Shown: piece after piece, positions 1-5,064 of the stretch
Position numbering within the stretch: position 1 is the first letter of the stretch
Layout of the letters: every line of letters begins with the position of its first letter
Assembly: GCA_030040475.1 (NCBI GenBank)
Contig: JASHTQ010000487.1
Span: forward strand, 1-7,903
Direction: 5' to 3'
Source of the DNA: Streptosporangiaceae bacterium
Lineage (GTDB): Bacteria > Actinomycetota > Actinomycetes > Streptosporangiales > Streptosporangiaceae
Length of the DNA: 7,903 nt
Made by a program: the position numbers and the translations under genes
Notes under the pieces: generated by a model
What the model saw: the letters and a program-made list of their open reading frames with translations, nothing else
Database searches by the model: none
Told to the model about the DNA's origin: nothing

Positions 1-542
1 GCGGCGTCAATCTGGACGGCGGCACGGTGATGATGCTCGCGCACGCGCGGGTCCTCGGCTACGTGTTCAACCCGCTGACCGTCTACTGGTGCCACCGCCC
101 GGACGGCACGCTCGCCTGCGTGGTGGCCGAGGTGCACAACACCTACCGGCAACGCCACGCCTACCTGCTGCACACCGACGAACACGGCCGCGCCCAGGTG
201 CCGAAACAGTTCTACGTCTCGCCGTTCTACCCCGTCGACGGCAGCTACCGGATGAGCCTCCCGGAGCCGAAACCGCCGGGCGAGCAGCCGCCGCCCGCCC
301 AGACCTCGCGCCTGGCGCTGAGCGTCACCCTCTCCCGCCCGGACGGGCACTCGTTCGTGGCCAGCGTGCACGGCACCGGCAGGCCGGCCACCGCGCGGGC
401 GCTGCTCGCCGCGGCCGCCCGCCACCCCTGGTCCACCGCGGCCGTGTCGGCGCTGATCCGCCGGCAGGGAATCCGGCTCTACCGGCGAGGGCTGCCCGTC
501 ATCCCACGGCCGCCTCATCCACCCCAGGAGGACGTCCAGTGA
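1..542 (+). CDS. DUF1365 family protein, 3' part (N-terminus off the left edge)
   Basis: The reading frame is open from the left edge (first full codon at 3) to TGA at 540-542, giving about 179 visible residues. The GTG at 27 is internal: the residues before it (GVNLDGGT) and after it (LAHARVLGYVFNPLTVYWCH, then VVAEVHNTYRQRHAYLL) are the conserved core of DUF1365, whose members are usually about 240-270 residues. Roughly 60-90 residues are therefore missing upstream. The C-terminus (QGIRLYRRGLPVIPRP) is also family-typical. The biochemical role of DUF1365 is not established. It is known mainly as a neighbour of CFA-type methyltransferases and FAD-dependent amine-oxidase-like proteins, for example beside ufaA1 in Mycobacterium. 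The stop overlaps the next start as GTGA (539-542), so it is co-translated with the methyltransferase and probably serves the same lipid pathway. An FAD oxidoreductase gene just upstream would be expected but cannot be seen. Confidence 0.9.
   Translation, partial: GVNLDGGTVMMLAHARVLGYVFNPLTVYWCHRPDGTLACVVAEVHNTYRQRHAYLLHTDEHGRAQVPKQFYVSPFYPVDGSYRMSLPEPKPPGEQPPPAQTSRLALSVTLSRPDGHSFVASVHGTGRPATARALLAAAARHPWSTAAVSALIRRQGIRLYRRGLPVIPRPPHPPQEDVQ
526..532 (+). promoter_or_regulatory. Strong Shine-Dalgarno site for the first methyltransferase
   Basis: AGGAGGA lies six bases before the GTG at 539, inside the 3' end of the DUF1365 gene. It decides the start of the methyltransferase, whose frame stays open much further upstream (to 89) only as a shadow of the DUF1365 gene. 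It is the only strong ribosome-binding site on the + strand here. The next two genes start at overlaps without a comparable site. Confidence 0.8.
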
Positions 543-1807
543 CCGGCATCAGCACCCAGCCGACCCCGCGCGGCATCGACGCCGAGCGCTGGCCCGACGT
601 CGCCGTGGCGGCCGGCTCGCCGGCCCGCGCCGCCGTGGCCCGCGCCCTGTTCACCAGGGCGGCGGCCCGCCTGCCGCTGATGGTGCGCTTCCCCGACGGC
701 CGCCTGCTCGGCGCCGGAGCACGGGGAGCACCCGTCATGGTCCTGCACCGCCCCCGGGCGTTCTTCCGCCGGCTCGGCGCTTCCGGCCTGATCGGCTTCG
801 GCGAGTCGTACCTGGCCGGCGACTGGGACTGCACGGACCTGACCGGGCTGCTCACCGTCTTCGCCAGCCACGTCACCGACCTCGTCCCGCCCCGGCTGCA
901 GCGGATGCGCGCGATGGCCGTGCGCCGCCAGCCGCCGGCCGACCGGCAGACACGGGAGGGCGCCCGGCGCAACATCGGCCACCACTACGACCTGTCCAAC
1001 GACTTGTTCGCCCTCTTCCTCGACCAGACCATGACCTACTCCGCGGCCCTGTTCGCCACGGACGCGGAAGGCACGCCGCAGGCCAGCGAGGACCTGCTGG
1101 CCGACGCCCAGCGGCGCAAGATCGACCGCCTGCTCGACCGGGCCGGCGTCGGGCCGGGCTGCCGGCTCCTCGAGATCGGCACCGGCTGGGGCGAGCTGGC
1201 GCTGCGGGCCGCAAAACGCGGCGCCACCGTGGTCAGCGTCACGATCTCGCGCGAACAGCAAGCGCTAGCCGAAAGCCGGGTCGCGCAGGAAGGACTGGAC
1301 CGCCAGGTGAGCGTGCAACTGCGCGACTACCGCGACATCGAGGGAACCTTCGACGCCATCGTCTCCTGCGAGATGATCGAAGCGGTCGGCGAGCGCTACT
1401 GGGACGGCTACTTCGCCGCGCTCGACCGGCATCTGGCGCCCGGTGGCCGCATCGGCCTGCAGGCGATCACGATGCCGCACGACCGGATGCTCGCCACCAG
1501 GCACAATTACACCTGGATCCACAAGTACATCTTCCCCGGCGGCCAGCTCCCCTCGATCACCGCGATCCAGAACAGCCTGGCCGGCTCCACCCGGCTCTGG
1601 GTGATCGACCGCGAGGACTTCGGCCCGCACTACGCGCAGACGCTCAGGATCTGGCGGGAACGCTTCCATGCCCGCGCGCCCGAGGTCGCCGCCCTCGGCT
1701 TCGACGAGGTATTCAACCGCATGTGGACCTTCTACCTGTGTTACTCGGAGGCCGGCTTCCGCTCCGGTTACCTCGACGTCACCCAGCTCACCCTGGCCCG
1801 GATATGA
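539..1807 (+). CDS. Cyclopropane-fatty-acyl-phospholipid synthase family methyltransferase, first copy (UfaA1-like)
   Basis: This 422-residue protein starts at GTG 539 behind AGGAGGA. CFA-family enzymes use S-adenosylmethionine to add a one-carbon unit across the double bond of acyl chains in membrane phospholipids. The order is typical: an N-terminal lipid-facing domain (GFGESYLAGDWD near residues 85-100), the entry motif NIGHHYDLSNDLF (145-157), SAM-binding motif I EIGTGWGE (212-219), SCEMIEAVG (276-284), and a C-terminus with HYAQTLRIW and WTFYLCYSEAGFRSG. Compared from memory with E. coli Cfa, the bicarbonate-site Glu (E281) and Tyr (Y365) are kept, but Cys139 corresponds to A169 and His266 to Q308. 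The EMIEAVG form resembles the plant and actinobacterial branch, to which mycobacterial UfaA1 (linked to tuberculostearic acid) also belongs. The product could be a cyclopropane, methylene or methyl-branched chain; the sequence alone does not say. It overlaps both neighbours by four bases. Confidence 0.93.
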   Translation: MTGISTQPTPRGIDAERWPDVAVAAGSPARAAVARALFTRAAARLPLMVRFPDGRLLGAGARGAPVMVLHRPRAFFRRLGASGLIGFGESYLAGDWDCTDLTGLLTVFASHVTDLVPPRLQRMRAMAVRRQPPADRQTREGARRNIGHHYDLSNDLFALFLDQTMTYSAALFATDAEGTPQASEDLLADAQRRKIDRLLDRAGVGPGCRLLEIGTGWGELALRAAKRGATVVSVTISREQQALAESRVAQEGLDRQVSVQLRDYRDIEGTFDAIVSCEMIEAVGERYWDGYFAALDRHLAPGGRIGLQAITMPHDRMLATRHNYTWIHKYIFPGGQLPSITAIQNSLAGSTRLWVIDREDFGPHYAQTLRIWRERFHARAPEVAALGFDEVFNRMWTFYLCYSEAGFRSGYLDVTQLTLARI

Positions 1808-3117
1808 CGCCGCCGCCCAAGGGCCAAGCCGGAGCCATCGAGGCCCTGGTCAGGGCCCACGCGGGCATCGACCTGCCGGTCCGCCTGCGCATGTGGGACG
1901 GCAGCGAGGCCGGGCCGCCGAACCGCCCGGTCCTGGTGGTCCGCTCCCCGCAGGCCCTGCGCCGCATCCTGTGGCGGCCGGGCGAGCTCGGCCTCGCCCG
2001 CGCCTACGTCAGCGGCGACCTCGACCTGGACGGCGACCTCACCGAGGCCCTGCGCCTGGTCCGGCAGGCACTCAGCCCGAACGCCACCACCCGACCCGAC
2101 CGCACCGACCCCGCAAGGACCACAAGGACCACAAGGACCACAAGGACCGCCCGGACCGTCCGCACCCTCGCCGCCAGCGCTCCCAAAGCCAAGGCCGCGC
2201 TGCGCGCCGCCGCCGCACTGAACGTCCTCGCCCCGCCCTGGCGTCCCCCGCCCCCGCCGGCCTGCGAGCTGAAGGTCCGCGGCCGCCCGCACACCCGGGC
2301 CCGCGCCCGGGTCGTGGTAGCCGGCCACTACGACCTGCCCGCCGCGTTCTACCGGCTCATCCTGGACCCCGGCATGGCCTACTCCTGCGCCCACTGGACC
2401 GGCGCGGACACCCTCGCCGAGGCGCAGCAGAACAAACTCGAGCTCATCTCCCGCAAGCTCGACCTCCGCCACGGTCACCGCCTCCTCGACCTGGGCTGCG
2501 GCTGGGGCTCCCTGACCGTCCACGCGGCCGGCGCCCACCGCGCCGCCGTCACCGCCGTGACGCTGTCCGGCGAGCAGGGCGGCTACGTCCGCCAGCGCCT
2601 AACCGGCCTGGGGCTCACCAGCCGCGCCGAGGTCCTCGTCCAGGACTACCGCGACACCGCAGGCGGCCCGTACGACGTGATCGCGTCGGTCGAGATGGGC
2701 GAGCACGTGGGCGCCGCCGGGTACCCGGCCTTCTGCGCGGCGCTGCACCGCCTGCTGCGCCCGGGCGGCCGCCTGCTCATCCAGCAGATGTCCCGCGGCC
2801 GCGCCGCCCCGGGCGGCGGGAGGTTCATCGAGTCCTACATCGCCCCGGACATGCACATGCGACCGGTGGGGGAGACGGTGCGCCTGATCGAGGACGCCGG
2901 ATTCGAGGTCGTCGACGTCGAGGCGATGCGCGAGCACTACGCGCGCACGATCCGCGCCTGGCTGGCCAACTTCGAGCAGAACCTGCCCGCCGTAACCAAC
3001 ATCCTGACCGCGGAGCAGGTCCGCGTCTGGCGCCTCTACCTCACCGGCGCCGCGCTGGCCTTCGAGGAAGCCCGGATGGGCGTCGACCAGATCCTTGCCG
3101 TCAGGCCCGCGCCGTGA
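1804..3117 (+). CDS. Cyclopropane-fatty-acyl-phospholipid synthase family methyltransferase, second diverged copy
   Basis: This 437-residue protein starts at ATG 1804, which overlaps the upstream stop (ATGA, 1804-1807). An earlier in-frame ATG at 1723 would only extend it into the preceding gene. An N-terminal CFA-type domain includes ARAYVSGDLDLDGDL (about 64-80). A low-complexity Arg/Thr/Ala/Pro linker (about 95-160) follows, carrying a 9-base tandem repeat. The methyltransferase core has GHYDLP, MAYSCAHW (191-198), motif I DLGCGWG (229-235), SVEMGEHVG (295-303) and HYARTIRAW. Unlike the first copy it keeps the Cys equivalent to E. coli Cfa Cys139 (C195), Glu (E300) and Tyr (Y379), with Gln (Q327) in place of His266 and Met (M329) in place of Ile268. 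It is therefore a separate CFA lineage and not a recent duplicate. It may act on the same or a sequential acyl substrate. Membrane-associated cytoplasmic action is inferred from the family. Confidence 0.92.
   Translation: MTPPPKGQAGAIEALVRAHAGIDLPVRLRMWDGSEAGPPNRPVLVVRSPQALRRILWRPGELGLARAYVSGDLDLDGDLTEALRLVRQALSPNATTRPDRTDPARTTRTTRTTRTARTVRTLAASAPKAKAALRAAAALNVLAPPWRPPPPPACELKVRGRPHTRARARVVVAGHYDLPAAFYRLILDPGMAYSCAHWTGADTLAEAQQNKLELISRKLDLRHGHRLLDLGCGWGSLTVHAAGAHRAAVTAVTLSGEQGGYVRQRLTGLGLTSRAEVLVQDYRDTAGGPYDVIASVEMGEHVGAAGYPAFCAALHRLLRPGGRLLIQQMSRGRAAPGGGRFIESYIAPDMHMRPVGETVRLIEDAGFEVVDVEAMREHYARTIRAWLANFEQNLPAVTNILTAEQVRVWRLYLTGAALAFEEARMGVDQILAVRPAP
2115..2150 (+). repeat. 9-base tandem repeat, four units, in the linker of the second methyltransferase
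   Basis: AAGGACCAC is repeated at 2115, 2124, 2133 and 2142; the fourth unit ends in CGC. In the coding frame it reads as repeated Arg-Thr-Thr (about residues 105-116), followed by a looser continuation (ARTVRT). The unit is a multiple of three, so gain or loss of copies changes linker length without a frameshift. It lies between the N-terminal domain and the SAM-binding core. Confidence 0.9.
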
Positions 3118-3929
3118 GCGGCATCCAGGCCGGCCCGCTCGCCGCGACGCTCCTCGCCACCGCGGCCGCGCTGCTGGTCACGATGGCCATAACGGTCGCC
3201 ATAGCGCGAAGAACCGGCAAGCACAGCGTGGTCGACACCGCGTGGGGCATCGCCCTGGCCCTGACCGCCCTGGTCAGCTTGCTGGCGACGACAGGCCACG
3301 GCCAGCCCGCCCGCCGCCTCGCCCTGCTGGCCGCCTCCGCCCTATGGGGCCTGCGCCTCGCCGCCCACGTCACCGGGCGCAACCACGGCAAACCGGAGGA
3401 CCCCCGCTACCGCGACCTGCTCGCCCGGGCCAAGGGCAACCAGAACCTATACGCCCTGCGCAAAATCTACCTGCCCCAGGCGCTGATCCTGTGGCTGGCC
3501 AGCCTCCCGGTCCAGGCCGGCATGCTGGAGCGCGCGCCGGCCGGCCCGGTCACCGTCCTCGGCGCCGCCGTCTGGCTGGCCGGCTTCGTCTTCGAGTCCG
3601 TCGGCGACGCCCAGCTGGCCCGGTTCAAGGCCGACCCCGCCAACCGCGGCCTGATCATGGACCGCGGCCTGTGGCGCTACACCCGCCACCCCAACTACTT
3701 CGGCGACGCCTGCATGTGGTGGGGCACGTTCCTGATCGCCCTCGGCTCGTGGGCCGAGCTGCCCACCGTCGTCGCGCCGCTGCTGATGACGCTCATCCTG
3801 ACCCGGGGCACCGGCCAGCGCCTCACCGACCGCCGGATGGCCGCGACCAGGCCGCGGTACGCCGACTACGCCGCCCGCACCAGCGGCTTCATCCCGCTCC
3901 CGCCCAGGCGACCCGCCGCACCCAGCTGA
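3114..3929 (+). CDS. DUF1295 membrane protein (ICMT / steroid 5-alpha-reductase-like fold)
   Basis: This 271-residue protein starts at GTG 3114, overlapping the upstream stop as GTGA (3114-3117). It has about six hydrophobic stretches: residues 5-28, 36-57, 62-83, 115-134, 140-162 and a long one from about 196 to 230. Family marks are SVVDTAWG near the N-terminus, LYALRKIYLPQALILW, and RYTRHPNYFGDACMWWG, with RHPNY at 191-195. The RHPNY region is the cofactor-binding signature shared by isoprenylcysteine methyltransferases and steroid-type reductases. Length is normal for DUF1295 (about 255-275). A DUF1295 gene also ends the ufaA1-type cluster in mycobacteria. A role in reducing or further modifying the lipid made by the two methyltransferases is plausible, but neither the reaction nor the cofactor is proven. 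It is the last gene of the operon. Confidence 0.9.
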   Translation: MSGIQAGPLAATLLATAAALLVTMAITVAIARRTGKHSVVDTAWGIALALTALVSLLATTGHGQPARRLALLAASALWGLRLAAHVTGRNHGKPEDPRYRDLLARAKGNQNLYALRKIYLPQALILWLASLPVQAGMLERAPAGPVTVLGAAVWLAGFVFESVGDAQLARFKADPANRGLIMDRGLWRYTRHPNYFGDACMWWGTFLIALGSWAELPTVVAPLLMTLILTRGTGQRLTDRRMAATRPRYADYAARTSGFIPLPPRRPAAPS

Positions 3930-4083
3930 ACATTCAAAAACATATTTTAGCCGAACGGGCGGTGGTTCACCGGTCACGTCGGCCCGCGGCTCCTGGTCTA
4001 CGAGGACCCGCCGGCCCGCACGAACATCCACATGGAGCGCCCGGCGTCGCCCCGGGCATCAAGGAATGCGAGCCCCTGTACCC
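3930..4083. other. Intergenic region between the two convergent operons
   Basis: This is the only non-coding gap in the window. It begins with an AT-rich patch at 3930-3950 (4 G/C in 21 bases), in strong contrast to its surroundings. From 3957 to about 4047 one frame reads with almost only G or C in third positions (NGRWFTGHVGPRLLVYED, then PPARTNIHMERPAS). It follows a TAG at 3948-3950 and has no start, so it could be a remnant of a lost gene. Two hairpins are visible: CGGTG/CACCG at 3960-3972 with a 3-base loop, and GCCCGG/CCGGGC at 4039-4057 with a 7-base loop. Neither is followed closely by a T tract, although on the - strand a run of five T (3940-3936) lies about 20 bases after the first. 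One or both may end transcription of the facing operons. Confidence 0.6.
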
Positions 4084-5064
4084 CTAGCCCGGGCGCAGCG
4101 CGGCAGGGAACGGCTCCAGGTAGGTCTGCTCCGCCAGCCAGGGCAGGTCGCCGTCGGCGGCGTAGTGGGCGAGCAGCGCCACCGCCACGCTGAGCGGCGC
4201 CTCGCCCCGCCGGTATGCGTCGATCCGCGCGACCAGGTCGCGGCGCCGCGGCTGTGACACCACCCGGCCGATCCGGCTGTAGGCGTGCTGCAGCGTGTTG
4301 GCGTTCCGGCCCCGCGTAGCCGGCCTGGCCAGCGCCGCGAGGAACAGGTCCCGGTACTGCGCCGCGGCCGACGCCAGCGACCCGCATTCCGCCGCGGCCG
4401 ACGCCAGCGACCCGCTCTCCGCCGCGGTCGAGCGCCGCGAGCCGTTCCCCGCCGCCGCGACCACCCGTCCCGCCGCCCGGTACCGCACCGGATCGTGCGC
4501 CAGCAGCTGCAGCTTGTGCCGGGCGTGGAACGCCACCAGGTCTCGCGGTTTCCACGGCCCGTCGAGCAGCGACCGCAGCCGTGCGGCGGCGAAGATCCGC
4601 TCGACGAACGCCTCCCGCAGCCCGGCGTCGTTCAGCCGTCCCTCCTCCTCGACGGCAAGCAGCGGGAACCGCGCCAGCACCCGGCCGGAGTACAGCCCGC
4701 GCCCGGCGTGGTCCGCGGCCGAGCCGTCGGGCCGGTACCGGGGGATAGCCCACACCCCGCAGCTCGGCGACTTGGCCTTGAACACGTACCCGTCCAGGCC
4801 CTCGGGCACGGGCAACGAAGCCATCGCGGCCGTGTGGTCCGCCGTCTCGCTGCGGTTGACCAGCCGTCCGTCGGCGGTGAGCCGGATCGGCTCCCGCGGC
4901 GTGCCGAGCCCGATCTCTATCTCCGGGCAGTACCGCACCCAGTCGACGTACGTATCGAGCTGGTCGGTCAGGAACCGGAACCGCTTGTGCCCCCCGTTGA
5001 ACCGCACTTCCTCGCCGAGCAGGCAGCTCGACACCCCCACCCGCGGTCGCACCGGAACAGTCAT
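4084..5064 (-). CDS. DUF523-DUF1722 fusion protein (TudS-like plus YbgA-like)
   Basis: This 326-residue protein starts at ATG 5064-5062, sharing one base with the upstream stop (TGATG), with GGAG about five bases before it. Residues 1-145 are DUF523: SSCLLGEEVRFNGGHK with C14, RYCPEIEIGLGTPRE with C46, and KAKSPSCG with C102. These three cysteines are the expected ligands of the [4Fe-4S] cluster of the TudS family, which removes sulfur from 2-thiouracil. Residues from about 150 to 326 are DUF1722: FHARHKLQLLAH (179-190), NTLQHAYSRIG, YRRGEAPLSVAVALLAHY and EQTYLEPFP. The function of the fused form is not established. E. coli YbgA (DUF1722 alone) sits beside the photolyase gene. A 10-residue tandem repeat interrupts the DUF1722 part (about 214-233). 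Close coupling to the ABC ATPase suggests that both serve one process, possibly handling a thiolated compound; that is inference. Confidence 0.9.
   Translation of the reverse strand: MTVPVRPRVGVSSCLLGEEVRFNGGHKRFRFLTDQLDTYVDWVRYCPEIEIGLGTPREPIRLTADGRLVNRSETADHTAAMASLPVPEGLDGYVFKAKSPSCGVWAIPRYRPDGSAADHAGRGLYSGRVLARFPLLAVEEEGRLNDAGLREAFVERIFAAARLRSLLDGPWKPRDLVAFHARHKLQLLAHDPVRYRAAGRVVAAAGNGSRRSTAAESGSLASAAAECGSLASAAAQYRDLFLAALARPATRGRNANTLQHAYSRIGRVVSQPRRRDLVARIDAYRRGEAPLSVAVALLAHYAADGDLPWLAEQTYLEPFPAALRPG
4361..4450 (-). repeat. 30-base tandem repeat inside the DUF523-DUF1722 gene
   Basis: Units at 4361-4390 and 4391-4420 differ at only two or three bases near their ends. A third unit at 4421-4450 is degenerate but shares the period. 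Each unit adds ten residues of the type AAESGSLASA / AAECGSLASA (about residues 214-233), so the array keeps the reading frame. It lies after the FHARHK...AH helix of DUF1722, where the family normally has a shorter connection, and looks like a lineage-specific expansion. Confidence 0.85.

Noticed and set aside
89..538. Long upstream extension of the first methyltransferase frame
   Set aside because: It overlaps the well-conserved DUF1365 coding frame, its translation is Arg/Pro/Ala-rich without family motifs, and a strong ribosome-binding site sets the start at 539.
1768..2538. Minus-strand frame with collagen-like Gly-Pro-Cys repeats
   Set aside because: The repeats are only the reverse reading of the 9-base tandem repeat; the opposite strand encodes a clear methyltransferase.
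1668..3113. Long open frame upstream of and joined to the DUF1295 gene
   Set aside because: It is a shadow of the second methyltransferase, with low-complexity Arg/Pro content. DUF1295 homology begins only after GTG 3114.
4039..4057. GC-rich hairpin as an intrinsic terminator
   Set aside because: The stem is only six base pairs with no T tract on either side, so it cannot be called a terminator with confidence; it is noted in the intergenic entry.
3095..4087. 330-residue + strand frame covering the DUF1295 gene and the gap
   Set aside because: It is an Arg/Pro-rich shadow in another frame with no recognisable domain. High GC content keeps off-frames open.
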